DNA of 64,000 nt from Thalassotalea_H castellviae (GCF_031846185.1 NZ_JAVRIF010000007.1:1-64000), one strand, 5' to 3'; positions 34,301 to 42,167 are shown, counted from the first letter of the stretch. Notes: generated by a model from the sequence alone, not told the origin. Translations and numbers: made by a program.

Positions 34301-35557
34301 AATGCCGTTAAATTCACCGAACAAGGGGAAATTCTGATCACCGCGAAATTAACGCCGACAACAGTAGATAATGAATTACGATTTAGTTGTAAAATTACTG
34401 ATACTGGTATTGGTATTGCCGAGGAACATATTCCCTTATTATTTGGCGCTTTTAGTCAAGCTGATGCCTCGACGACCAGAAAATATGGTGGAACCGGATT
34501 AGGCTTAAGTATCACGAAAGAGCTTTGTAAATTGCTTAACGGCGATGTAACTGTAACAAGCGAGCTAGGTAAAGGAAGTTGTTTTGAAATATCTTTTTTA
34601 GTGGAAAAAAGCAAAACGTCTCAATTAATTGCACCCGAGTTAGAAACGTCAATGATTGATGTTTTGATTGTCGACGATAACCCAACGATTCGAGATGTCT
34701 TAAAGCGACAACTTCAATGTTGGGGAGTTAAGGTTAGTGTCGCGGATTCTGCTGAAGAAGCTTTGAATTTATGCGAGAGTCGATGGTCAAATTCTAGCGT
34801 AAAAAACTTTGATTTAGCATTACTTGATTTGCATATGCCTAATGTCAATGGAGAAGTATTAGCGCAACGAATCAGGGAAACGAAACATTACCAAACCATG
34901 AAGTTAGTAATGATGACTTCGATGAATCAACAAATTGATTCTGATCACTATGATGAATTAGGCATTAGTGCTTATTTTCCTAAACCAATCACCACACATG
35001 AGTTATTGAAGGCTTTAAATGTTTTAATAAATGAGGAAAAGCCGTTAGTTGAAACAGAAAATACCGAAAAAATCGTACCTTCACTTGAATCTTCAAGTGA
35101 AAATAGTTTAGCGGGTGACTTATCTTTTTCAGATGAAAATATTAATCCGAGTGAAAACTGGCCACCAGAAACCAATATATTGCTAGTTGAAGATAATCGA
35201 ATCAATCAAATGGTGGCGTTAAGTGTTATTAAAAATATTGGCTTAACTGCCGATGTAGCAATAAACGGTATCGAGGCATTACAGCGAATTCAGGCAGCTA
35301 CGGATGAAAAGCCATATACTATTATCATTATGGATTGTCAGATGCCGGAAATGGATGGTTATGAAACAACACGAAGATTAAGGGCAGGTGAAGCTGGTAT
35401 TAGAAATATTTCGTTGCCAATTATTGCCATGACCGCTAATGCTATGGAAGGTGATAAACAAAAATGCTTAGATGCGGGTATGGATGATTATCTTACCAAA
35501 CCTATAGAGCCTAAAAATGTTCATGAAAAATTAAGTTATTGGATCAACAAAAAATAA
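31337..35557 (+). CDS. Propeller-sensor hybrid histidine kinase with two receivers
   Basis: A 1406-residue kinase of the two-component regulator propeller class. Signal peptide or anchor (about 8-27), Reg_prop repeats forming a periplasmic double propeller (about 40-690), Y_Y_Y domain (about 710-785), one transmembrane helix (about 793-815) and a coiled coil. Then HisKA with His872 (NMSHEIRTPMNG), HATPase (NAVKFTE, DTGIGIA, GGTGLGLSIT), receiver 1 with Asp1164 (LLDLHMPNVNG) and receiver 2 with Asp1333 (MDCQMPEMDG). It has no DNA-binding domain, unlike Bacteroidota HTCS. It is divergent from the TonB receptor-kinase pair, so all three may respond to the same substrate. Ligand unknown. Confidence 0.93.
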   Translation: MSMISKSFFNRFIYFFCFSLVINVSANSTEQLSALKNDYAIEKLTAEDGFVSSEVYSIIQDHQGFLWFGTAENGVMRYDGRKVTLFEFDSTSTNSLSHNDAGNLMLDHQGQIWIGTWGGGANRYDPKVGRFENFLHNPKRLDSISSGRIQTLFHDQQGHIWLGTYDKGLNKYLGNDRFERIEKSLGDKTSLSHNRIWDIEDNDKDSLWIATSFGLNLFDKTTSKFEHFLPEPNNYSPTGGNEIRNILKTTNNELYVGTQKGPYYFDDKSKTFTHLINKQGAILEQVNSMIEAQDGNIWFVTSKGLYRKSKSADVVERFDLDNNSGLRIVFEDNNKTLWVTNETQGIYKLVPHRQFRPINSPELRPPNGITTDSNGDLLIVSSTSQLYKWHIDEKKLEKLTETIFSEENGYQGNRLLEKPIVFQDVNNRVWIAQDEGLASYNLVTKTLKFINYPTSAAGYKEFRELRALNMDKYGLLWIGTYKNGVYQYNPATEHFIHMDEKFGLSHPEVFEIFKDNHQQIWVGTGDGVNLWDDETKRFITFKEEKNKAGSLLGSIIQDIHQSKNNDIWIATQAGLNLFEPQTNSFKHFDRKNGLPTSLIRAVTDDDNGTLWLTTNKGISKLDPSSGHVTNYDSHNGVMGSNYYPNSLISGKDQTLFTSSQRGIEYFKTTNIESEKSDFNVVLTGFNKMGQAFQLDSPYAYVTDIALSYRDYFFSFEFSALDFISPFKNQYAYKLEGYDDNWINIGNRNIASFTNLDGGSYRLLVKAANKNGIWSDKILTINLVVSQPPWQTWWAYLIYFTFALFIIFSIIYVRTRLQRAEISRQKEFVVKLEEQVTQKTATLKAQAQDLTEALEKAEEATQLKSEFLANMSHEIRTPMNGVLGMLGLLKNSRLTAEQAHRLNIAYSSANSLLALINDILDFSKIEAGKLELELIEFNVHNLLGKLAESITMSAKHKDIEIILDLTHVKFTSIKSDPNRIRQIITNLLSNAVKFTEQGEILITAKLTPTTVDNELRFSCKITDTGIGIAEEHIPLLFGAFSQADASTTRKYGGTGLGLSITKELCKLLNGDVTVTSELGKGSCFEISFLVEKSKTSQLIAPELETSMIDVLIVDDNPTIRDVLKRQLQCWGVKVSVADSAEEALNLCESRWSNSSVKNFDLALLDLHMPNVNGEVLAQRIRETKHYQTMKLVMMTSMNQQIDSDHYDELGISAYFPKPITTHELLKALNVLINEEKPLVETENTEKIVPSLESSSENSLAGDLSFSDENINPSENWPPETNILLVEDNRINQMVALSVIKNIGLTADVAINGIEALQRIQAATDEKPYTIIIMDCQMPEMDGYETTRRLRAGEAGIRNISLPIIAMTANAMEGDKQKCLDAGMDDYLTKPIEPKNVHEKLSYWINKK

Positions 35558-35756
35558 TTTATTTTAGCGTGTAATCGTTCAAGTTAAAGTTGAGCTGCTT
35601 TTTAGTAAAAGCTCACTTCTTATGACTTATTAATCAGCAAGATTGGTCCATTCTAGCGTTGATTAATTGTGTCATTTGCATGTAACAGAATAGTGAAAAA
35701 TCGATAGGCTCTGATACTTCATTATAATAACTAGTCATTATTGCTGTAGAAAGGCG

Positions 35757-35783
35757 AAAAAAAGCTAGGCAATAGCCTAGCTC
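35757..35783 (-). terminator. Terminator of the 36-kb PEP-CTERM gene
   Basis: On the minus strand AGCTAGGC and GCCTAGCT pair around a 4-base loop and run into TTTTTTT. It lies 25 bases after that gene's stop codon. Confidence 0.88.
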
Positions 35784-35807
35784 ATTGAAATATCATTCAT
35801 TCTTTGA

Positions 35808-36719
35808 TTAATTATTCACTTTTCTTCTGTTTAACATCAAGCCAAATAAACCTAAGCCTGCAAGTAAAATAGTTGAAGGTTCAGGAACTTGAGCCGGATC
35901 TCTAGCCCAAACATTGATATGTAATGGTTGTGCATCGTTACCAAAGGTTGGGAAATCATCCATATTAAAGCTACCGCTTAACATATAAGGCGTATTAAAG
36001 TTTAAATCAGCATTATTTTCTGCAGCAAAGATATCTTTAAAATTAAAATCATAAACAGCAAAACGAGTTAATGAATTGATTGAAAAAGCAAGATGATCAA
36101 AGGTCGCCTTTCCTAATAAACTTTGCACGTCATCGATAATGCCTAGTTCGGTGGTTAGTTTCCAATACCCTGAATTATCGGCACAGTTATATCCGGAGAC
36201 AAAACTAGCAAAATACTCTTTACAACCAAATGATAGAGTTAACAATTCATTTACTTGAAAGGTAATTTCTTCATGAGTACCAACTTCGTCATAGCTGGTT
36301 GTAAAACCAGTGCTCCATTTTTTCCAAGTATCACCTAAATGAATCCAACCTGGATCTGTTGCGTTACCGTCACCGTCTAAATCTTGTAAATCTTCTGGTC
36401 CATCGAGAAATTCATTACCCGTTAAAACACCCCACTGGCCGTTTAAAAAACCATCACCTAATTCACCAATATTATTGTCAGTATAGGCACCACCACCAAT
36501 AATATCTTGACCCCAATACGTACCAATACAGCTAGTAGCATCATGCCCACTAGATAATAAATTGGTATTAGTATTATCCCCAACTACAGAAACATGATCT
36601 AGTGTAACGCTGTCTGTTGTACACTCGCCAGCTGACACTAATGTTGCTGAGGCATTAGTTGAGATAAATGCAGCAGAGCACATAAGCACTGCCATTAATT
36701 GTTTTAAACCCTTCTTCAT
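35808..36719 (-). CDS. PEP-CTERM sorting-domain secreted protein A
   Basis: A 303-residue exported protein of unknown function. Signal peptide at the N-terminus (MKKGLKQLMAVLMCSAAFIS...ASA) and a PEP-CTERM tail at the end: PEPSTILLAGLGLFGLMLNRRK, that is, PEP motif, hydrophobic helix and basic cluster. Exosortase recognises such tails, and the protein ends up on the surface or in extracellular polymer. The body is rich in Asp, Gly and aromatic residues and has several Cys; I recognise no enzyme motif. I start at ATG 36719 with AAGGA seven bases before it; two upstream ATGs in frame have poorer spacing. A -24/-12 promoter and a shared 17-bp element lie upstream. Confidence 0.88.
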   Translation of the reverse strand: MKKGLKQLMAVLMCSAAFISTNASATLVSAGECTTDSVTLDHVSVVGDNTNTNLLSSGHDATSCIGTYWGQDIIGGGAYTDNNIGELGDGFLNGQWGVLTGNEFLDGPEDLQDLDGDGNATDPGWIHLGDTWKKWSTGFTTSYDEVGTHEEITFQVNELLTLSFGCKEYFASFVSGYNCADNSGYWKLTTELGIIDDVQSLLGKATFDHLAFSINSLTRFAVYDFNFKDIFAAENNADLNFNTPYMLSGSFNMDDFPTFGNDAQPLHINVWARDPAQVPEPSTILLAGLGLFGLMLNRRKVNN

Positions 36720-36769
36720 AATCATTCCTTTATCTTGTTTAAAATTGCACAATAGAGCAATATCGTTAA

Positions 36770-36785
36770 AGCAAAATCAAGGCCA
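36770..36785 (-). promoter_or_regulatory. Sigma-54 promoter of PEP-CTERM gene A
   Basis: On the minus strand TGGCCTTGATTTTGCT has GG and GC exactly 10 bases apart and matches TGGCAC-N5-TTGCT at the key -24 and -12 positions. It ends 50 bases before the start codon at 36719. Confidence 0.72.
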
Positions 36786-36835
36786 TTAATTAAGTTATTG
36801 AAAATCAGTGGTTTTTATTGATGATGTATTGATGC

Positions 36836-36852
36836 TGTAAAAAAATTTGACA
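36836..36852 (-). promoter_or_regulatory. Shared 17-bp upstream element, copy A
   Basis: Minus-strand TGTCAAATTTTTTTACA, matching TGTC-N7-TTTACA. It lies 50 bases upstream of the -24/-12 promoter, where an enhancer-binding protein would sit. Copies with the same frame precede the other two PEP-CTERM genes of the window. Confidence 0.55.
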
Positions 36853-37025
36853 AATATTATCACTCAATTCTTTAACTAGTTGTTGGAAAATATAATAAAA
36901 GTTAAAGGTCGAAAATGAACGATTCGTTGAGAATCAAACTATTATAATAGGCAGATGATGTTTTGTTTATCACTGTTTAAAACTAGTTAAGGCTAGTAAA
37001 AACAGCTCGCGTTTAAAAAACAAAC

Positions 37026-37060
37026 AAAAAAAACATCAATGATTTTGAAAGTCATTGATG
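37026..37060 (-). terminator. Terminator of PEP-CTERM gene B
   Basis: On the minus strand GCATCAATGACTTTC and the complementary ATCATTGATG arm pair and run into a T8 tract. It lies 35 bases beyond the stop codon at 37095. Confidence 0.88.
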
Positions 37061-37094
37061 CTCTTATTAATTGATTATTTTATTAAAATTTCAA

Positions 37095-37589
37095 TTATTT
37101 TTTGATTTTTCTAGAAGCTAAACCAATGATACCTAATGCAAAGATAGCGAGTGTTGACGGCTCTGGCACTTGAGTATTGTCTTGAAGAAAAACATAGTTA
37201 ATAAAATTTCCTGAACCACCATTGTCTCTAACATATGCTGAAGCGTCATCGCCAGATCTCCAACCAGAAGCGCCATATCCATCATCATTTGAATCTAAGC
37301 GATAACTTTGAATAAAATCACTCACACCATTACCAACAACATCATACCAAGCTGTTTGACTGATGTTATTTATGTCTGTGCCATTGATTGAAATAAGATA
37401 GTTTCCATTAACGGGGCTGCCAAAAATTTCTTCAGCGGCTTCTATAGCACTATAAACCTCTGGGTTTGTCGTCCAAGCAGGACCGTCATAGAGATTATAT
37501 GAACCAATATAAATAATCCCAGCCATTGCCGTGTTACTAAGCATTAAAACTACAGCTACTAAAGCAGCTTTTAATAATTTAACATTCAT
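37095..37589 (-). CDS. PEP-CTERM sorting-domain secreted protein B
   Basis: A 164-residue exported protein. Signal peptide MNVKLLKAALVAVVLMLSNTAMA, a small Tyr/Asn/Gly-rich body of unknown function, and the tail VPEPSTLAIFALGIIGLASRKIKK. The tail is nearly identical to that of protein C at 40 kb, while the bodies differ. I start at ATG 37589: GAGG lies seven bases upstream, and the N-terminus then aligns with that of protein C. Own terminator, and its own -24/-12 promoter 58 bases upstream, so monocistronic. No enzyme motif seen. Confidence 0.87.
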   Translation of the reverse strand: MNVKLLKAALVAVVLMLSNTAMAGIIYIGSYNLYDGPAWTTNPEVYSAIEAAEEIFGSPVNGNYLISINGTDINNISQTAWYDVVGNGVSDFIQSYRLDSNDDGYGASGWRSGDDASAYVRDNGGSGNFINYVFLQDNTQVPEPSTLAIFALGIIGLASRKIKK

Positions 37590-37647
37590 CGTTTTTCCTC
37601 GATAAAACAATCATCAACATAATGATTATAAGTTTATACTTCTATTA

Positions 37648-37663
37648 AGCAATAATCGAACCT
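37648..37663 (-). promoter_or_regulatory. Sigma-54 promoter of PEP-CTERM gene B
   Basis: Minus-strand AGGTTCGATTATTGCT keeps GG-N10-GC, the CG after the -24 block and TTGCT, with three mismatches to the -24 consensus. It ends 58 bases before the start at 37589. It is the weakest of the three -24/-12 elements. Confidence 0.6.
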
Positions 37664-37737
37664 TTTTTGTTAACTTGTTGATAATAGTGGGTTTTATTTT
37701 GTTGTGTGAAAGGTGTAAGTATATTTTCGCAAAAAAG

Positions 37738-37754
37738 TGTAAAAAAACGTGACA
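37738..37754 (-). promoter_or_regulatory. Shared 17-bp upstream element, copy B
   Basis: Minus-strand TGTCACGTTTTTTTACA, fitting TGTC-N7-TTTACA. It lies 74 bases upstream of the -24/-12 promoter of gene B. Confidence 0.55.
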
Positions 37755-38204
37755 AAATAAATGCAAGTAAACCAAGATTGGTTGCATGATAGCTTAATCT
37801 TATTTACCACCACTAATCTGCTATACGGTGTTTTTAGACAAGGAATTTTTATACGATGAGTACGGAATTATATTTTTAAACTCTCTTTTTAATTAGATTG
37901 AAAAATTCGGGTAAACTACTATTGTATTAGCGGTTTACTCTTAGGGAAAACACTTAAAGAAGTAAATGTTATTCATCGTTTTAATTCAATCAATATTTGA
38001 AAAATATTAACTTAATAATATTTGCAGAAAAATCTATATAAATTAGCAAAATAGCTAAAAATGACAGATACTTAACTTACACTAAAGGTAATTTCTTAGG
38101 CATTGTTATACTTATAACATGCTGAATTAGATTCACTATTTTTAGTATATGATGAAGCATTAATGAAAAAGAGTAACTAAAACCTAAAGGAGTATATAAC
38201 CACG

Positions 38205-39605
38205 TTGAAAAAAACATCATTATTACAAGATGAAAACTTATCATTTAAATTAAGCTATCAGCTGTTACCTCAAGAACATCAATGTTTAGATCTTTACTTT
38301 TCAATACCCGATGAAATGGGGATTAGCGCCAGCACATTAACAGAAGAAAGTTACTTTTATAGTAGTATTAAAGCGCACAGTGCTTATTACTCAGATCAAA
38401 TTCATTTGCCTTTAGTACGCAGCCGCTTTATCAGTAAACAAAAAGGTGAGCAAAGTGATTATCGCAGTAATTTAAATTTATTTTCATATCAATTAAGGAT
38501 GGCATTAGATACAGATCTAAAACAGACCTTACAAAATAAATCAACTGAAGACTTCTATCAAAGCGCCATAGAATTAGCAGAGCAAACTCAATCGTTATTG
38601 AAGAAGCTACGAAGGTATACACCTGCTGATCCGAAACTTAGTTCGTATTTTGACAATGTTGATAATTATTTAAGTTGGTATGTTGAGCAGTCATTTTTAA
38701 ATTTATTGGCAAATGGCCCCAAAAGCAGTGAGAAATCTAAAGAGCGTGAAAGCTTATTTGAATTATGTCGACAAGAAAACACATACCGGATTGAGCATGA
38801 ATATAATTCACAAGTCACGATGGACGATCCAAATCGGATTACCAATAAAATGCGTTTATTACAACGTTTAAGCGAGTATGGCGTTGTTTTTCAGAAGAAA
38901 ACTTATCACCTCAACACTAATTTAAAACGTGTTGTTCGCGGAACGGTTACTGCAATAATTATGGCATTTGTTATGACTATTATTTTGAATGCTCGTTCGG
39001 CATTTACTGAGGTGTCGGTTGTGTTAATTGCTTTACTGGGGTTTATTTACGGATTAAGGGAAACCTTTAAAGAGGACATAACTCGTATTATTTGGCGTAA
39101 AATACAACAAGGGCGAGCAAAATGGCAGCATATATTCAGTAATAGCGTTAGCCAAAGCAAAGTGTGCTCGCAAACAATATGGCTTGAATATATTAGTAAA
39201 AAGCATTTACCTAAAAAGGTTTTACAACAGTTACAAAAACGACGTCAGCAAAATAAACAATCTGCCCAACTGTTGCATTTTCGTTGCGTGTCAAAAGTTT
39301 TATCAAAAGAGTTTTTGCCTGGCTACGACGAAATACAGAATCAAATATTATTTAATTTGACCCCATTTGTACGGTATCTTAAAAAAGGTGAAGGACGACT
39401 ATATTCACTTGACGGCAGTAAAATTTCGAATCAAGGGGTTGAGCGCCGATATCAAATGACTTTGGTTTTAGTGCAAAGTAATAAGAAAAATGAAGAATAT
39501 ATACAGCGTTTTAAAATAACGATAAACCGTTCCAAAATTATTAATATTGAACCGATGAAAGCAATTCAAAATTTTGAGGTGAAAACAGAAAATTTAAACA
39601 GTTAA
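38205..39605 (+). CDS. Uncharacterised protein with two central membrane helices
   Basis: A 466-residue protein I do not recognise. It has no signal peptide. The N-terminal half (1-240) is soluble, charged and largely helical. Two adjacent hydrophobic helices at about 246-263 and 268-284 form a hairpin in the membrane. The C-terminal part (about 285-466) is again soluble and basic (KKHLPKKVLQQLQKRRQQNKQ). This topology leaves both large parts in the cytoplasm. There are no clear catalytic motifs, and no HD, kinase or GGDEF signatures. The start is TTG with AAAGGAG twelve bases upstream, a rather long gap. It sits between PEP-CTERM genes but has no -24/-12 promoter that I can see. Confidence 0.75.
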   Translation: MKKTSLLQDENLSFKLSYQLLPQEHQCLDLYFSIPDEMGISASTLTEESYFYSSIKAHSAYYSDQIHLPLVRSRFISKQKGEQSDYRSNLNLFSYQLRMALDTDLKQTLQNKSTEDFYQSAIELAEQTQSLLKKLRRYTPADPKLSSYFDNVDNYLSWYVEQSFLNLLANGPKSSEKSKERESLFELCRQENTYRIEHEYNSQVTMDDPNRITNKMRLLQRLSEYGVVFQKKTYHLNTNLKRVVRGTVTAIIMAFVMTIILNARSAFTEVSVVLIALLGFIYGLRETFKEDITRIIWRKIQQGRAKWQHIFSNSVSQSKVCSQTIWLEYISKKHLPKKVLQQLQKRRQQNKQSAQLLHFRCVSKVLSKEFLPGYDEIQNQILFNLTPFVRYLKKGEGRLYSLDGSKISNQGVERRYQMTLVLVQSNKKNEEYIQRFKITINRSKIINIEPMKAIQNFEVKTENLNS

Positions 39606-39723
39606 GCTTGGTCACGAATTCAGCAACTGCTTAATTGGTATTGCTTTTAAAGGCATAGACAAAGATATTTTAAGTGCTATTTCAACCGATTAACTTCATG
39701 TGTGGTAAATTTCAAACAAAAAT

Positions 39724-39755
39724 AAGCACCATTACTTTACAAGACAATGGTGCTT
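39724..39755. terminator. Hairpin terminator between convergent genes
   Basis: AAGCACCATT pairs with AATGGTGCTT around a 12-base loop, followed by TATAGTTTG. It lies between the two-helix membrane protein gene and PEP-CTERM gene C. The T tail is short. Confidence 0.6.
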
Positions 39756-39801
39756 TATAGTTTGTTTAGTTTAAACAGTTTATTTAGTTAAATCAGATAG
39801 C

Positions 39802-40410
39802 TTACTGTTTCTTTAATTTTCTTGATGTTAACCCTATAATGCCTAATGCAAAAATAGCAAGAGTTGAGGGCTCTGGTACATCTCTGGTAACGGTATTCAC
39901 TCTTAAATTTGGGTGTAAAAAGTTACTAAAACCAAATTCAGCTTCATAACCATCGATTAATTTAAACTTGCCATCAATGCTTGCTGGTAGTGAGCTATCA
40001 TTATAATAAGTTAGAGTACTAGCCCACGTTTTATTTACTGAAACAGGGCGCCATTCAAAGGCATAAAAATTACCGATAGTAAAGGTAAAATCAATTGCAA
40101 TATCGTTCCAACCTAGGCTTGTTGTACCAAAAGTTTGCGCGCTAGAGGCAAGAAGATTATTCAATTGATGCCCATTTGTGCTACTCCAGATAACTATTTC
40201 AAAATCTTGAGCGTTTAGTGCCGCTTCAATACCTACTGATGAAATACTAAAAGTGCTTAGTGCTTCAAATGAAATTCCTCGAGATTCACCAACACCGCCA
40301 AGGGCTCCATAATAATCACCTGAATTAAGCGTAATTAATCCTGCATTGGCAAAGCTACTGATAGCGAATAGTGAACTGATTAGTAACCTTTTAAACATTT
40401 TTATATTCAC
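39802..40410 (-). CDS. PEP-CTERM sorting-domain secreted protein C
   Basis: A 202-residue exported protein. N-terminal signal peptide (VNIKMFKRLLISSLFAISSF...ANA), a beta-rich body of about 150 residues and the tail VPEPSTLAIFALGIIGLTSRKLKKQ. The body has features of the small PEP-CTERM proteins with a jelly-roll-like strand pattern (AFEWRPVS), but no family I can name. I use the GTG at 40410: AAGGAAG is well placed, and the N-terminus then matches the MNVKLLK start of protein B. The ATG at 40398 is the alternative. A sigma-54 promoter lies 44 bases upstream. Surface or matrix location is inferred from the tail. Confidence 0.85.
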   Translation of the reverse strand: MNIKMFKRLLISSLFAISSFANAGLITLNSGDYYGALGGVGESRGISFEALSTFSISSVGIEAALNAQDFEIVIWSSTNGHQLNNLLASSAQTFGTTSLGWNDIAIDFTFTIGNFYAFEWRPVSVNKTWASTLTYYNDSSLPASIDGKFKLIDGYEAEFGFSNFLHPNLRVNTVTRDVPEPSTLAIFALGIIGLTSRKLKKQ

Positions 40411-40454
40411 GGGACTTCCTTTATTGGGCATTTTTTAAATTTTACTAATGTCTA

Positions 40455-40470
40455 AGCAATATAAATGCCA
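40455..40470 (-). promoter_or_regulatory. Sigma-54 promoter of PEP-CTERM gene C
   Basis: Minus-strand TGGCATTTATATTGCT has TGGCA at -24, TTGCT at -12 and exactly 10 bases between GG and GC. It ends 44 bases before the GTG start. It is the best of the three elements. Confidence 0.75.
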
Positions 40471-40532
40471 GATAAAGAACCCGTTAATAATCAATAACTT
40501 GAGCTTGTTTGGTTCGGGGTAGCCATTAAAGA

Positions 40533-40549
40533 TGTAAAGTTTTCCGACA
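40533..40549 (-). promoter_or_regulatory. Shared 17-bp upstream element, copy C
   Basis: Minus-strand TGTCGGAAAACTTTACA, fitting TGTC-N7-TTTACA. It lies 62 bases upstream of the -24/-12 promoter. The seven middle bases differ from copies A and B while the ends are kept. Confidence 0.55.
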
Positions 40550-40717
40550 GTTAAATCATGCCATTTAATGTTTATCTGTAGCACAAATTGTTTATTTAAG
40601 ACTGATGGGTTAGATGCTTAATACCCCGATGAAATAGTGAAGTTAGTAGCTTTTAGCTGTATAATCCGCTCACTAAAAATCACCCTGTAAAATGACTTCG
40701 AATCATAAAGGCACATT

Positions 40718-42154
40718 ATGGCAGTTGAACAATTCGACCCAAAACAAACCACGACATTAGAAACACCAAGTAAAGTGTTAGACCAACAGTCAAAGGAGCT
40801 TTATGCCAATGTATCAAACTCTAAAACAGACTCAGAACGTGCTGCCCGTGTAGGGTTTGTCAGCCTTGGTTGTCCTAAAAATCTTGTTGATTCTGAGCGG
40901 ATTTTGACTCAGCTTCGCACCGAAGGTTATGACGTGGTAAATTCCTACGATGATGCTGAAATGGTGATAGTCAATACCTGTGGATTTATTGACTCTGCCG
41001 TACAAGAGTCCCTCGATACTATTGGGGAAGCACTTAAGGAAAATGGAAAAGTGCTAGTAACAGGGTGCTTAGGTGCAAAAAAAGATGAGATTGTTGAGCT
41101 TCATCCTAACGTGCTTGGTGTTACGGGCCCTCATGCTTACGATGAAGTATTAGCACAAGTTCACGAACATGTTGAAAAACCAATGCATAATCCGTTAATT
41201 GATTTAGTGCCTGATCATGGCGTTAAACTAACACCTAAACATTATGCCTATTTGAAAATATCAGAAGGCTGTAATCATCGTTGTACTTTCTGCATTATTC
41301 CTTCAATGCGGGGAGACTTAGACTCACGTCCTATTGGTGATGTTATTGGTGAAGCTAAACGCTTAGTAAATGCTGGCGTAAAAGAATTATTGGTTATTTC
41401 ACAAGACACCTCTGCTTACGGGGTAGATGTAAAACATAAGCTTGATTTTTACGAAGGTATGCCGGTTAAAACACATATGCAGCAGCTTTGTGAAGAATTG
41501 GCTAAGCAAGGTGTTTGGGTGCGTTTACATTACGTTTATCCTTATCCGCATGTGGATAAAATCATTCCATTAATGGCAGAAGGTAAAATTCTGCCTTACT
41601 TAGATATTCCATTTCAGCACGCTAATAAGCGTATTTTAAAATTGATGAAGCGTCCAGGTAGTTCAGACCGTGTGTTAGAACGTATTAAAAAATGGCGTAA
41701 AATTTGTCCTGAACTGGTGATCCGTTCGACCTTTATTGTAGGATTCCCAGGGGAAACCGAAGAAGAATTTCAAGAGCTATTAGACTTTTTAGCAGAAGCA
41801 CAATTAGATCGTGTTGGCTGTTTTAAATATTCCCCCGTTGAAGGCGCCACTGCAAACGAGTTACCCGATCATGTTCCAGAGGACGTTATGGAAGATCGTT
41901 TACAACGTTTTATGGCTGTTCAAGCGAAAATAAGTGCGGATAAATTACAAGCTCGCATTGGACAAGAATACCTAATTTTAATTGATGAGGTTACAGAGCT
42001 TGGCGCAGTAGGGCGTTCATACATGGACGCGCCAGAAATAGATGGCAAAGTGTATTTATCTGATGAGTATGATGTTGAACCGGGTGATCAAGTTTGGGTG
42101 CAAATTATCCATGCTGATGAACATGACGTTTGGGGCGTTTTAGTCGAAGATTAA
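40718..42154 (+). CDS. rimO: Ribosomal protein S12 methylthiotransferase RimO
   Basis: A 478-residue radical-SAM methylthiotransferase. The N-terminal UPF0004 domain has Cys in LGCPKN, NTCGF and TGCLG that bind the auxiliary 4Fe-4S cluster. The radical-SAM triad is Cys185, Cys189 and Cys192 (GCNHRCTFCIIP). A C-terminal TRAM domain follows (about 410-478). RimO adds a methylthio group to the conserved Asp of ribosomal protein S12. The RSTFIVGFPGETEEEF and MKRPGSSDRVLERI segments point to RimO over MiaB. About 40 N-terminal residues precede the usual start of the family and look disordered; an internal start is possible, but no better Met exists. Single gene with its own terminator. Confidence 0.96.
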   Translation: MAVEQFDPKQTTTLETPSKVLDQQSKELYANVSNSKTDSERAARVGFVSLGCPKNLVDSERILTQLRTEGYDVVNSYDDAEMVIVNTCGFIDSAVQESLDTIGEALKENGKVLVTGCLGAKKDEIVELHPNVLGVTGPHAYDEVLAQVHEHVEKPMHNPLIDLVPDHGVKLTPKHYAYLKISEGCNHRCTFCIIPSMRGDLDSRPIGDVIGEAKRLVNAGVKELLVISQDTSAYGVDVKHKLDFYEGMPVKTHMQQLCEELAKQGVWVRLHYVYPYPHVDKIIPLMAEGKILPYLDIPFQHANKRILKLMKRPGSSDRVLERIKKWRKICPELVIRSTFIVGFPGETEEEFQELLDFLAEAQLDRVGCFKYSPVEGATANELPDHVPEDVMEDRLQRFMAVQAKISADKLQARIGQEYLILIDEVTELGAVGRSYMDAPEIDGKVYLSDEYDVEPGDQVWVQIIHADEHDVWGVLVED

Positions 42155-42167
42155 TTAATTTTATATT

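Larger units (their letters stand above)
37590..38204. other. Long AT-rich divergent intergenic region
   Basis: About 615 bases between PEP-CTERM gene B and the two-helix membrane protein. The left 170 bases carry the sigma-54 promoter and 17-bp element of gene B. The remaining 450 bases are very AT-rich. I see no ORF with family features, no tRNA and no strong hairpin in it. An AAAGGAG at about 38188 is the likely ribosome site of the next gene. Confidence 0.5.

Noticed and set aside
37860..38204. Sigma-54 promoter for the two-helix membrane protein gene
   Set aside because: I looked for GG-N10-GC on the plus strand and for the 17-bp element and found neither.
11000..40400. Genomic island or prophage covering the accessory block
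   Set aside because: No integrase, transposase, tRNA target or flanking direct repeats are seen, and codon use and base composition look like the flanks. The block looks like ordinary accessory chromosome.
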